DNA of 64,000 bases, from positions 62,001 to 126,000 of the forward strand of contig CAJNDS010000124.1 of the NCBI GenBank assembly GCA_905221605.1, read 5' to 3'. Positions 1 to 11,799 of this stretch are shown here, in pieces. Position 1 is the first letter of the stretch. The number at the start of each line of letters is the position of its first letter. Origin of the DNA: Symbiodinium natans (Eukaryota; Sar; Dinophyceae; Suessiales; Symbiodiniaceae). A program made the position numbers and the translations under genes. Below the pieces are notes generated by a model. It had not been told where the DNA came from. It ran no database searches and worked only from the letters and a program-made list of their open reading frames with translations.

Positions 1-3000
1 TTCTTGTATGCTGCAAGCTCGAAGACGCACCAGAGCCTTGTTGTTGTGCAATATCTAACTCTGATCAAGACTTTGAGCTAGCTGCTATTAACTGTGTGAC
101 CGAACATAGCCTGAATTCCACTTGGAACACCAACATGCGTGTCTGGATGGCTTATCGGATTTGGAGTTTACGATATTAGGGGTACCTTCTTGCGGTCCTT
201 ATTATTCTCATTATTAATTTTTATCATTATTATTATTAACAAGAGGATTCTAGTATTTGGGGGTCTATATTAGGGCCCCATATTCTCGCAACCCCCCCCC
301 CCCCCCCATGTATCGCACGAACTCACCAGCCTCGACAGGTACGGCGAGCTCCACAGAATGCGAAGCTCAGAGGAGATACTCAAGAACCCGGCGATTCCAT
401 ACACCCCACGCTCCATCAACATGTGGTCCACCTGCATCGCCCTGTCCCCCCCGCTAAATCCTAAACCCGAAACTCTAAACCCTCACATATCAGGGGGGTA
501 GGGTGGGCCCTTCCCCTTCATAATTAGAGGGTTTAGGGTTTGGCACCGCCTATGTCCCTCACACAACTTTTCCATCGACTTGACTTTTGGGCTCACCCCT
601 ACGGGTCCATGTACCTGGGTATTACATACTTGGGCCCCAAAATCAGGTAAAAAAAACCCAGGTAATCCCGATTTAGGCACCCTAAACCCTAAACCCTAAA
701 CCCTAAACCCTAAACCCTAAACCCTAAACCCTAAACCCTAAACCCTAAACCCTGAACCCCTGAACCCTTGACGCAAAGCCGGTCAGCAGAGCCCTGACAG
801 CCCACTTGCTTATGGGTAGTTTTTCAAAAAAAGGGTCCCTTTTGGGGTCCTGTTTATAAGGCGCCCTGCTATATGGGGAGCCCCAAAAAGGAACCTAACT
901 TAGAGAACTACTCTTATAAGGCTACAGGGTTTAGGGCTATAGGATTTTTTCGGCGTCTTTATACGGTTTTAACGGAACTTATGGGGTTTCAAGAGGGCTT
1001 TACACGATTTAGGGTTTAGGGCTTAGGGACCCTGATTCTCCTGAACCCTAAGCCCTCAACCCTAAACCCTAAACCCTGATTCCCAACCCCTCCTTTTGAA
1101 GCAGCCCCGACCTGGTGTATGCTGGTGACGTCCACGAAGCTGATGTCAGAGCGCTGGCACCTCCACGCGAGACCGGAGGAGCCAAACCCTAAACCCTAAA
1201 CCCTAAACCCTAAACCCTAAACCCTAAACCCTAAACCCTAAACCCTAAACCCTAAACCCTAAACCCTAAACCTTCAAGTTTGGGAGAACCCTGAACTTCC
1301 TAAACCCCTTTCGGCCCTAAGCGTCCATGTACCTCATCCAGGGAGTACCTGGGGCTGCACCTCCTATATAGGGACTCCGGGTACCCTAAACCCTAAACCC
1401 TAATAAGCCCTCAATGCAGCAATAGACCTTCATCTTACAGATAGATCCTGAATATGATTTAAGGTATGTTGCTTCATTCAAGCGGTAGTTGGGCTCTTTG
1501 GGTTGCCTTAGACCCTAAACCCTAAACCCTAAACCCTAAACCCTAAACCCCAAACCCCAAACCCTAAACCCCCAAGGGCAACCACCCCTACTGGATGAGG
1601 GTGGTGGTGACTGCGATCGGCACGATCTGACCCGAAACCCCCTAAACCCCCTTAAATCCTTAAATCGCAAAAACCCTAAACCCCCTAAACCGCTAACCCA
1701 TATTAAACTCAAAACCCCCTAAACCCCTAACTCCCTAACCCCCCAGAACCCCAAATCCCCTAAAACCCCTAGACCCTGACCCGTGTGTAAGCCCTAAACA
1801 CTCTTAACCCCATACTTGGAGTTTCACGGTACTTCTTAACCCAGTATAACTGGACTTATAACCCACTTATGAGTCCCTTAAGTGCCCTAATATGGTTGTA
1901 AGTACAGCTATAAGTACAGTTGTCATTGGTTAGTAAGTACCATGAACCTCCAAGTAACCTCCTAAAACCCTAAAACCCTAAACCCTAAACCCTACACCCT
2001 CAACCCTAAACCCTAAACCCTAAACCCTAAACCCTAAACCCTCCTAAAGTCCATAAACCCTACACCCCTCAACTCCAGCGAGCCGCCTGTCCCCGACCCC
2101 GAACCCTAGTCCCTAAACCCTGGCCCTAAACCCTAAACCCTAAACCCTAAACCCTAAACCCTAAACCCTAAACCCTAAACCCTAAACCCTAAACCCTAAA
2201 CCCTAAACCCTAAAAACCCTAAACCCTAAACCCTAAACCCTAAACCCTAAACCCTAAACCCTAAACCCTAAACCCTAAACCCTAAACCCTAAACCCTAAA
2301 CCAACTCCACGAAGCCTGTCGGGCAGTAGGGGGACCGATGACAGGCTCAGCACGGTGCTCAGGAAGCCGGCAGCCAACACCCAAAAGCCTCGGTGGAGAG
2401 GAGGATGAGGATTTAGGGTTTAGGGTTTAGGGTTTAGGGTTTAGGGTTTAGGGTTTAGGGCTTAGGTTTTAGGGTTTAGGGTTTAGGGTTTTGGGGCCTG
2501 AGCCCTAAATCCTAAACCTTTGGTGGTTTGGGGCTGAGGGTTTCCAGCGGGTTTCGGGCTTTTCCGGCAGAAGCTCACTTCAGGCAAGGAGCCTCAGCCC
2601 CTGCCCAAAGCGTGTAGACGAAAGAGGCGAAAAGGGCCGGTTTAGGGTTTAGGGTTTAGGGTTTAGGGTTTAGGGTTTAGGATTTAGGATTTAGGGTTTA
2701 GGGTTTAGGGTTTAAAGTTTAGGGTTTAGGGTGCATACCTGCGACCCCCAAACCCACCAAGCTACCAGCCCTAAACCCTATTCCCTTTGGACCAAGTCGA
2801 GAAGCCCATGGGACAAAGCTCGGTGAAGTCCATAATCCGCGCCTCAAGAATGAGGTTTAGGCTTGGTAGGGTTTAGGGTTTAGGGTTTAGGGCTTAGGGT
2901 TCAGGATGTTGGGTTTAGGGTAAGTAGGCTTCCTGCTTTGGTTTAGGAGTTGGAGTTCACGGCTCTTTGGGACTCGAGGCGTAGTGGTATTGAGGCTCGA

Positions 3001-5766
3001 AGCACTGAAGCAGGATGTAAAGTGCAAATGCTACGCCTATGCACACGTTTCGCTAGCGCAATTGGTTGAACCTCCTAACGCTGCGACTGTCCCTTGGGTG
3101 GCCTTGTACTTGAAAGGCATCGGGAGAAAATCTGCCAGGTAAAGGCACCAGCAAAGAATTACGGTGCCACACCAGCAGAGCAGGACGTGGTGCCAGCCGC
3201 ATTGAAAGGACAGCGAAAGCACCTGGGAACTGGAGGGGTGGGAGGGGGGGAGGGGACCTCCCAGACTCTTCCTATGCCCCCAAAACTGCCTCTGCCAAAG
3301 AAGACAAAGGGTTTAGGGTTTTAGGGTTTGAAGGGTGATGTGTTTAGGTTTTGGGGCCGGGGTTCAGGGCTTGGGGTTTAGGATGAAAGTATACAAGGGC
3401 CACAAAAGCAAGAATGATGAAAAGAAGGAGCATGACGATGATCATGGCAATGGTACTGAGTATGGTAGTCCTCGCGGCAATCGTAACGATAGGGATGACA
3501 CCAACTGAACTCAAAACCAAACCCTACACCGTACACGTGCGGTTCCCCAAACCAAGGAAGTCCCCTTGAAGTCTTAGGGTACTTGCATGATTTTTGAATT
3601 TGGGCCCTTGATTGAGGAACCCTTGTATACCCCGTATATATCCCATTGCACCCAAAAAGCCATACTTCAGAACCCTTAAGAGAAGACAAGGGACCATACT
3701 GAGGCACCATGCAACTACCCCTAAGCCCTAAGCCCTAAACCCTAAACCCTAAGCCCTAATCCCTGCAAGCCTGACTCGCCTTCGAGTAAAGGGCCCGGGC
3801 GCCTTCCATCTACCAGGCGTCCACCAAGTGTGGGAGATGAACATCTGAAACTTTGGCACCTTCTCGGGTTAAGGGACCCCAAAATCCTAAACCCCAAAGC
3901 CCCTAAACCCTAGGGTTTAGGGTTTAGGGTTTAGGGTTAGGGTTTAGGGTTTAGGGTGCCAACTGCGCCCCCTTGGGGCTTTAAAGTCTGCGACCCCTGA
4001 CACCCACGCGTGCTGAGAATCCAAAGCCTTGAGCCTTGTTTGGGGGTTGGTGTTCACGAGGGTTTAGGGTTTAGGGTTTACGGGTTTTGAGTACGGGTCA
4101 TGTGATTTAGAGAATGGTCCTTATAAGGGCTTTTTGCAGGTTTAGGGTTTTCTGGGGTTGATTGTACTTATCTATTTCTTTTCGGTATGGCAGCTCGCAA
4201 GGCCAAAGTATTCATCACGAAGGCCGAGCTTCTTCCTTCATGCTTTCGAAAGCAATTCCCAAGTGTGGTTCCCTTAAACCCAAAACGGTTTGCGGTTTGC
4301 GGTTTAGGGTTTAGGCTTGAGAATTACAAATACGGGAAACTGAAAAGTATCCCAAAGGCCCACCAAGTGATCTGCAATAGGCGGGCAGCCACAGAAGCCC
4401 TAAACCCAAACCCCAAACCCCAAACCCCAAACCCCAAACCCCAAACCCCAACCCCCAAACCCCAAACCCCAAACCCTGCCCGGAGCCTTCAACAGCCTCT
4501 AAGTTAAACAGCATGACATAGGTTGGACTAGGGACCTTCTGATGATTTCGGGTCAACTTTAGGGCAAATTCCTTAAAGGTAGGGCTTAGGATTTAATATG
4601 AACCTTTAGTTAAGGGTTTCGGGCTTAGGGTTTTCTGTTTCAGTGTGCAGGGGCCGTACTGTAGGTAGCCCTAAGCCCTAAGCCCTAAACCCTAAACCCT
4701 AAACCCTAAGCCCTAAGCCCTAAACCCTAAGCCCTAAACCCTAAACCCTAAGCCCTAAACCCTAAACCCTAAACCCCAAAAGGGCGGTAGGGCTGTGAGC
4801 TCCCAGAGCACCTTCGCGGAGAGCTGGTAAAGGCTCATGCGGTCCTCCAGCGACCTCGGGTAACTCGCGCAACCAGCCGTAGGGTTTAGGGTTTAGGGTT
4901 TAGGGTTTAGGGTTTAGGGTTTAGGGTTTAGGGTTTAGGGTTTAGGGTTTAGATTTTAGGGTTTAGGGATAGTTGGGGTGTAGGGTTTAGGATATCTAGG
5001 GCTTAAGGCTATTCCGGTTGCGGGCAAGAAAATGAGCAGCTTCTCTGCCGCAGAACTACTTACCACACCATCCCATATGTAAAGAAGATACGCTCCAAAT
5101 CCAAGAATGATATGTGCCACCTAGTTTGGTGCCCGAAGCCTCTAAGCAAAACATTTGGGCTATTTGGACACCCCGTTTGGGAAAACCTAAGAAGCCCTAA
5201 ACCTCCTCCAATCTCCCATGAACACTAAACCGTAAACCCTATAAACCCCAAATCTACTCCCCTTAGAACCTTAAGAACAAATATTTGCTTGTTCCTTTGG
5301 GTTGTAAGTAGCAATAATTCCTAGAAGGGCTAAAGCTTGGGATGTTCCCCCTTATGCTAACCATTACTAATAGGGATGATCATAGGGAGTTACGATAATC
5401 CCCGTTAAGGACTGATTGGTATGAGGGGGAGTATCCCAAGCTATACCCTGTAACTCTAATCCCCAACTATACTCCCTTAGAACCTTAAGAATTTTGTTGT
5501 TTTTACTATTCCCTTGGGTTGGATAAACAAAGCAATTCCCAAGGCAGCTATAGCCAAAACTTACGGGGTCCTTATAATTCTACCCATAACTAGGGGAACC
5601 CCTCCTCGTGGGGCTTAAGGGTGTACGGAGGGTTCAGGGTTTAGGGTTTAGGGTTATAGGGTTTAATTCAGCCCAGAGACCAGGTTTTCGGGCTGTAGCG
5701 CCAAACCCGGCCCAGGTTGGCGAGGGATTTGCGGAGTGAGATGCCACGCACGATTTCCACATCAAC
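1..5766 (-). CDS. Gene A core: multi-exon, multi-pass membrane protein with a TIR-like signature; 3' end cut by window
   Basis: Exons read on the minus strand: 5702-5766, 4801-4854, 3803-3859, 3103-3222, 2806-2842, 2316-2388, 1112-1160, 331-431, 1-36 (partial). Lengths are 65, 54, 57, 120, 37, 73, 49 and 101 nt and phases agree across junctions from 3859 down to 1. Key peptides: EIVRGISLRKSLANLGRVW; PRSLEDRMSLYQLS; FQMFISHTWWTPGRWK; CGWHHVLLCWCGTVILC (membrane segment); GFWVLAAGFLSTVLSLSSVP (membrane segment); SDISFVDVTSIHQ; VDHMLMERGVYGIAGFLSI; LRILWSSPYLSR; LWCVFELAAYK. The family is abundant in dinoflagellate predicted proteomes and has no assigned function that I know. FISHTW plus SRLWCVFEL resembles the ends of a TIR fold (inference). 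Donors are mainly GC and acceptors AG|G. No stop or frameshift was seen in these exons. One exon between 4801 and 3859 is probably still missing. The downstream exons present in gene B would lie beyond position 1. Confidence 0.85.
2120..2302. repeat. Long CCCTAAA tract
   Basis: About 24 units, nearly perfect, inside a gene A intron (exon 2316-2388 starts 14 bp later). Comparable long tracts: 660-757, 1185-1272, 12300-12426, 14400-14513, 15140-15205, 19090-19188, 19855-19972, 25468-25568, 25690-25776, 26310-26395, 31827-31995, 42425-42530, 47285-47443, 56250-56428, 58235-58338. Confidence 0.95.
3390..3512 (-). other. Hydrophobic open patch inside a gene A intron
   Basis: The minus strand encodes an uninterrupted, strongly hydrophobic stretch (IPIVTIAARTTILSTIAMII followed by VMLLLFIILAFVALVYF). 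It sits inside the intron between exons 3803-3859 and 3103-3222. Gene B shows nothing comparable at 24187-24596, so it is not part of the shared exon set. It could be an extra alternative exon, a remnant exon from another gene, or chance from a low-complexity sequence (plus strand is GATGAAAA-rich). Confidence 0.3.
4187..4270 (-). CDS. Candidate internal exon of gene A
   Basis: On the minus strand this patch reads KHEGRSSAFVMNTLALRAAI and lies between the 4801-4854 and 3803-3859 exons. The matching interval of gene B holds an exon reading TLLNRTSILPY at the corresponding place, so TLALRAAIPY may be its counterpart. Similarity is weak and borders are not fixed. The plus strand also has an open frame starting at 4187, but it runs into CCCCAAA repeats and is probably an artefact. 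Confidence 0.35.
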
Positions 5767-5924
5767 CTGCCCGGATTGGCAGGGACCTGAACCCTCGTAG
5801 CCCTAAACCCTAAACCCTAAACCCGGCTAAACCCTAAACCCGGCTAAACCCTAAACCCTAAACCCTAAAACATCCTAAAACTAAACCCTAAACCCCAAAC
5901 CCCAAAACTTCATGTTTGGGTGCC

Positions 5925-8145
5925 GAGGAGTGGTGGGTGCTCTGCAGTCTGTGGCTGCCACCTACGAATCGACGATTGGGGTTTGCGCCGGCATAAACCC
6001 TAAACCCTAGTGGCCCTAAACCCTAAAACCTAAACCCTAAACCCGAAACAGCACACCCAAGAACCTCAACCCCGAAACACGAAGCCTGACTCCTTGAAGC
6101 GAAGAAGGCGCCAAGAACCTGAAACTTACTCTAAACCCAAGATCCAAATATCTGGGACTGCAGATGTGTATACAACATACCAACTTGGGGTCTCAAAACC
6201 CTAAGCCCCAAACCCAAAACCCTAAACCCTAATCATAGCTACCTCGGGCTTCTTGGGGCGCCTGGCTTCGAACTTCTCTCATTGCATAGCAACCGGGGTT
6301 GGTTTTGGGGTTTAGGATTTCGGGTTTAGGATTCAGGGTTTAGGATTTAGGGTTTAGGATTTTGGGTTCAGATTTCGGGTTTAGGGCTTAGGGTTCAAGG
6401 TTTGAGAGTTTACGGTTTAGGATGTAGGGTTCAGGAGTGAGGGCTTAGGCGTGTTTGGGCTTAGGATTGAGGATTTGGGGTTCAGGATCTACGAACGCTG
6501 GTCTATGCCGGCCTCAGAGTACCTGCGTTGCGTAAGGCGATCGCTTGACCCCAGAGTACCTGCGGCGCGCGAGGCTTACACTCCTGCCCTTGGTTACTCA
6601 AGGGACCAAAGGAGGGACCCTTATAAGGGACCTTAGAGTTTACTAGGGGGTTATTTGGGGGCTGCTTAGGCATATAGGGACTATTTAAGGTATATATGGG
6701 GAATAAGAGTTTACTAAGGGGTTACTTGGTGGCTGCTTAGGCATATAGGGACTTTTTGAAGGTATATGGGGGATAAGGGCAGTAAGATTAAGGGGTCCCT
6801 TCTAGGGGCCCCTCCTTTTACCCCTCAAGTTACGGTGTAGGTCTAGGCTTCGCCGAAGTAAGGCTGAGTACGCAGAACTAACCCTAGGGTTTAGGGTTTC
6901 GGGTTTAGGGTCTGTTTCAGTATTCTATACTTGGGACCTTTTTGCCTGCGGTTCTTTCCTTTGCATCAGCCCTATGTCACGCATGCCCGTGGCCCTAAAC
7001 CCTAAACCCTAAACTCTAAACCCTAAACCCTAAACCCTAAACCCTAAACACGACCCTGGGGTCGGCTTGGTATGATGCTCATGATGAAGGATCCTCTGCG
7101 CAACAACGGAGGCAGACTCTACTCGAATTTCGAGCCCAACCCTACACCCCAAACCTCAACCAGCCTAAACCCTAAACCCTAAACCCTAAACCCTCAACCC
7201 TCAACCCTAAACCCCTCACGCCCAAAAGCGTTTTGCTCTTTGGATCTCAAAGGGACTGATGGCTGCGGGGACGGACTGGCTCTCGGCATGTGTGGCCTCA
7301 GAGGGCATCGGTTGTTTAGGGTTTAGGGTTTAGGGTTTAGGGTTTAGGGTTTAGGGTTTAGGATGACAGGTTCCAAGATGTAGGGTTTGGGATCAATAGG
7401 GCGGAAACCACGTAAACCCTCAGGCGCCATCCCAAAAAAAGCCCTCTATGCCTCTTAAAGAATCGAGCCGTCCGGGGTAGCGACTCAACCCAAATCCCAA
7501 ACCCTAAACCCTGTAAACCATAGAAAACAACAACGCAGACTGCAGGGAGAATCCCTAGAAGCATCTCCTGAAAGTCACCCGGGCCCCATTCGGAAAGAAA
7601 AACCATTTTAAACCCCTATGAACCTTGTAAAACGCCTATAAATACCCTAAGCCCTGTAACATGCCTATAAATACACTTAACCCCTTATCCCAATCACTAT
7701 AAAGCAGACAATATGAACCCTAAACGCCCTAAACTTAAACCCTAACAACCCTAGTACCTCCTCAACGCTAGGAAGACGAAACACCCTCTGAACCTTAAAT
7801 CCCATAAACCCTAAACACCTTCTAAACTCTGTCAACCATAAACACGCGATAAACGACCTTCGCCCCACGAACCATGAAAATCACATAAACCCTGAACATA
7901 TAAACCGTGAAGACCCTATAACATATAACCCTAAAAGCCCTAGACGCCCTGTACCCTAGACGCAACCCCGAAAAAAAGCCCTTTAAACCCTAGGTACATT
8001 AAGCCCTAAACCCTAAACCCGAAACCCTAAACCCGAAACCCCAAACGTTCCGAAGCCCGAAGCCAACAAGAAGCCTGTGTAAGAAGATGGGAGTCCCTAG
8101 CCTCTGTCTCTGCAGGCCCCAGGGCAGCCATCTGCCCCTGTTAAG
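5925..8145 (-). CDS. Candidate 5' exons of gene A
   Basis: Minus-strand patches that mirror the order in gene B: about 8076-8145 (MAALGPAETEARDS, possible start; B has MELAEPEAGKTRDF), 7225-7315 (PSEATHAESQSVPAAIS; B has PTEAGHAKSKPMPIGIS), 6505-6600 (SDRLTQRRYSEAG; B has SQRVTHGRYSEVR) and 5925-6120 (weak matches). The 6505-6600 patch holds the same GRYS-like segment twice, out of frame with each other, which suggests a local duplication or decay. Splice borders are not fixed. Conservation is lower than in the core, as expected for a fast-evolving N-terminal region. Confidence 0.5.
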
Positions 8146-8489
8146 GGTTTAGGGTTTAGGGTTTAGGGCTTGGGGTTTAGGGTTTAGGGTTTGGGGTTAG
8201 GGATTGGGGTTTAGGGTTTAGGGTTTACTGTGGGCGTAACGGGGGCTTAAAGGCTCAAGCTCCGAGACTTGCATATCCTCTAACCAAAAACCCCCTAACG
8301 TTGCTCCTGTTGCTTTTCTGACATGTAAGATCTCCTACACGCAGCTGAACAGTGTAGGGTCTAGGGTCTAGGGTCTAGGGTTTAGGGTTTAGGGTTTAGG
8401 GTTTAGGGTTTAGGGTTTAGGATTTAGGGTTTAGGGTTTAGGGTTTAGGGTTAGAAAAGCAATTTGGGTTTAGGGTTTAGGGAAAGAAA

Positions 8490-8975
8490 GCAATGCGCAA
8501 AGGCCAAGAGGGCACTGCCCGCCTTGTCCGCAGAGGCCGGGCCCGGGGCAGTCTTCTCACCACCTGCAGTGGCTGCGTTTAGGGTTTAGGGTTTAGGGTT
8601 TAGGGTTTAGGGTTTAGGGTTTAGGGTTTAGGGTTTAGGGTTTAGGCTTCCTCCCCCCTGAAAGTCATTCCGTTTTCCTGAATGTACTATTTGCCTAAGA
8701 ACCCCCGAAACACAAAAACATTCTTCCTTATAAGGGTGATATAGGGATCATGTTTCTGTTCTTTTCGGAGTTCTCAAGCAAACAGCAGCATTCTTCCCTA
8801 TAAGGGTAATATAGGGATTATTATCTTGTCTTTTTTGGGAGTTCCGAAGCAACTCGTGGTGCAACCCCAAAACATCCCAGCCGCGATGTAGGATTCCTCG
8901 TCCCCGCACGCAGCCTCAACCGAAGTGACGCCGAGCCTCCATGACCTAAAGCCCCGAAGCCGATAGACTTCTTTC
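8490..8975 (-). CDS. Two candidate exons, unknown gene
   Basis: About 8873-8975 reads minus-strand TSVEAACGDEESYIAAGMF in an open frame of 33 codons. About 8490-8580 reads GGEKTAPGPASADKAGSALL. Both are GC-richer than the surrounding repeats and follow AG. They could be terminal exons of gene C or of another minus-strand gene. Two tandem copies of an inverted-repeat element (8690-8835) lie between them. Confidence 0.35.
8690..8835. repeat. Element family 6: TTTGCCTAAGAACCCC inverted termini
   Basis: Two copies side by side, each with CATTCTTCCTTATAAGGGTG + ATATAGGGAT. Other copies: 19565-19610, 30660-30745, 40125-40265 (with A and T runs) and 55148-55255, ending GGGGTTCTTAGGCAAAT. The last copy abuts a family 5 element. 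Confidence 0.72.
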
Positions 8976-8984
8976 GGGTTTAGG

Positions 8985-10735
8985 GTTTAGGGTATAGGGT
9001 TTAGGGTTCAGAGGGGCAAGAACCCTCTCAGCCTTGGATGATATAGATGATACCCCAAACACTAAATTTCATTGGGATTTCAAACCCTTTCCACATGCAA
9101 TGGTGTTACACTGCGACGGCTAATTGGTAGCAACGAATCTTGCTTGTACGCACCTTCTTCAGAGCCCTAAACCCTAAACCCGAAACCCTAAACCCTAAAC
9201 CTCGTAGCAAAAAATGCAACCGGTGGCCGGCCCTTCCTTTCCAGGGGATCTTGATCAGGAGTGGACCGAGTACAGAACTGTGCACAAGCTAAGGGCGCTA
9301 AGGTGTGCATCATCCTCGGTTTAGGGTTTGGGATTTAGGGTTTAGGGTTAAGGGCTAAGGGTTTAGGGTTTATAAGGGTTTAGGGTTTAGGGTTTAGTAT
9401 TCGTTCCACAAGTGGTAATGCTTCTGGCTTGGTCCACGATGACAGCTCGCACAAACGCGAATCCGAATGGTCCCCCGAAGCCCGAACCCCGATCAATCCT
9501 TAAAGCCTGTGCAACCCAACCTGTGCACATCCCCAAACTCTCTCTCTTGCATCGTTGCCTTCGATGGCCTCCACAATTTGAGAGGGCACCCCCTGACAGG
9601 CTGAAACTTCCAATCTTCTGGGCCTCTAGGCTTTAGGGTTTAGGGCGGTGTCAAAGGCTCAGGGTTTGGGGCTTCGGCTTTCGTGTTTGATGCTAGTCTG
9701 GGACTGATCTTCCGTACTGTAAACCGTGCTTGGGGTGTTGGGCTTGGGCCTGAATGAACCCTGAACAAGCACAACATAGCCAACCAATCAAATGTCCACT
9801 CCAAAGCGTTAACATAAATCAACGGTAACCAAGAGTCCCCCCCCAGCATATGCCACCAAAAAACGCAAAATTGTCCCCCCAAAAACGGACCCTAACCAAC
9901 CCTCCTGGTAACCTAAACCCTAAACCCCAAATTCTTTAGAGGCTCTTGAGGTGGGAGGCGGCAGGGTCGAAGAGTACTGGATCTTGGGAAATACGGTTTG
10001 GGGTCTCGGTAGGCCAGCAACTGTACCCTGATAGGGGCACCCTTTTGGGGGTCGGTTAGTTGGGGTTTCGGATTTAGGGCTTAAGACATATGAAGCCCAG
10101 AACCCAAGAAAGGGCAAGCAACGCAGCGGTGGCCTTCATAGGGGTATATTTTTTGGGTTATCCTAAGCCCGAAACCCGAAACTCTAAACCCTAAACCCCT
10201 AAATTCCTAAATTCCTAAACCCTAAACCCTAAACCCTTGACCCCAAACCAGAATCCCTGATCTCTAAACACTAAGAGTGTCCAAGAGCAGCGAGGCACCC
10301 TGGATTGGCAGCACGCAGCATCCGGCACGGCAAGGGAAGGTCCCGTTCCCATGGCCGAGATTGACTAGGGTTTAGGGTTTAGGGTTTAGGGGTTAGGGCT
10401 ACTAGACCCAAGAGAAACCTAGGAATGAAAAGCGCGCCCTTTTTGGTTTTAAGGGGATTACAAGGGAACCCCAACCCTAAAAAGGGAAATCAGGGCCTAC
10501 TCCGGGCTCCTAGTAGCCCGAAACCCTAAACCCTAAACCCTAAACCCTAAACCCTACATCCAGTCAAAGATGAAGGGTGGTGGAGCAACCGGGTTCCAGA
10601 GGCGCTGCGCGCTAACTCAGCGCTCGGGCCGGCACGACTACCCTGCAGCCCCTGTTTTCGAGCAACTCTGAGTTAGGGTTTAGGGTTTAGGGTTTAGGGT
10701 TTAGGGTTTAGGGTTTAGGGTTCAGGGTTTAGGGT
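8985..10735. other. Unresolved region with short open patches and repeats
   Basis: Telomere-type tracts alternate with short unique pieces. 9240-9320 is open on plus (GDLDQEWTEYRTVHKLRAL, behind a good pyrimidine-AG acceptor) and also open on minus. 9400-9640 is open on plus for 74 codons without clear protein character. 10265-10365 and 10565-10655 are open on both strands (minus GSRAGPSAELARSASGTR). No gene model can be defended. Confidence 0.3.
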
Positions 10736-10736
10736 C

Positions 10737-11430
10737 CGCTGACCTGGCGGCGTGTTGGATGGGAAAAGGAGGTGAAAACCTCCCTCTTTCCCTCCTTACC
10801 CCCAAAAGCGGGAGGGGGGGGGGGGGGGGGGGGGTAGGGGGGGGTCCCCGGGCAGCTTTTCCATGGAGGGCCAGGCCACCCACACGGCATAAACTCACCA
10901 ACCATAGGCGGTTTCGCACAGGACATAGGGGCCCTTTCCCCTCCCCTTTTTGGGAAAAACCACCCCAACCCGCCCCCCTTACCCCCCCCCCCTCCCCCCC
11001 CTACCCCCCCCCCCACCCCACTTTGCCTGACCTTTCAACTATGCTCCAGCCCCCCTACCCCCCCCCCCCCCCCCCCTACCCACCCCTACCCCCCCCCCCC
11101 CCCCACCACTTTGGAATCCTTTGACCTAACGAACGCGTTTAAACCTTTCAACTATGCTCCGCGTCGGCGGCTTGAGCGGGTTTGGGTTTAGCGTTCTTTA
11201 CCCCCCCCCCCCCCCCTACCCCCCCTACCCCCCCCACCCCCACCCCACTTACCTAACCTTTCACATGCTCCAGCCCCCCTACCCCCCCCCACCCCCCCCC
11301 CCCCCCTACCCCCCTACCCCCCCCCCCCCCCCCCCACCAACTTTGGAATCCTTTGACCTAACGAACGCGTTTAAACCTTTCAACTATGCTCCAGCGGGGT
11401 CGGCGGCTTGAGCGGGAGGCTCTTAAATTT
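10737..11430. repeat. Poly-C/poly-G composite repeat (family with 58691-58998)
   Basis: The block starts with CCTGGCGGCGTGTTGGATGG and contains long G and C runs separated by short conserved pieces (CATGGAGGGCCAGGCCACCC; CCTAACGAACGCGTTTAAAC). The inner unit with CTTTCAACTATGCTCCAG is repeated locally at about 11034, 11146 and 11376. Frames of Pro/Gly-rich peptides across it are artefacts of the homopolymers. A shorter copy is at 58691-58998. Confidence 0.75.
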
Positions 11431-11799
11431 AGGGTTTAGGGTTTAGGGTTTAGGGTTTAGCGTTTAGGGTTTAGGGTTTAGGGTTTAAGTTGATGAGATT
11501 GTTCCCATCATAGGAGGTACCCCTTCATCTCACCCCCCCGAACTACCATACTCCCTAAACCCTACTAAACCAGGAAGCCCTCCAAAAAGGGGACCCCTAT
11601 TCGGTTGTCCCAGTAGACCAGAGGATAACGAGGGTTGTAAAGGGGGGGCTGAGGAACCTCAACTACCCTAAACCCTAAACCCTAAACCCTAAACCCTAAA
11701 CCCTAAAACCCAAACCCCAAACCCTAAACCCTAAACCCCAAACCCTAAACCCTAAACCCTAAACCCCAAACCCCAAACCCTAAACCCTCAACCCGCGAC

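Noticed and set aside
10722-11411. Pro-rich and Gly-rich frames up to 121 codons
   Set aside because: Produced by C and G homopolymers in a dispersed repeat.
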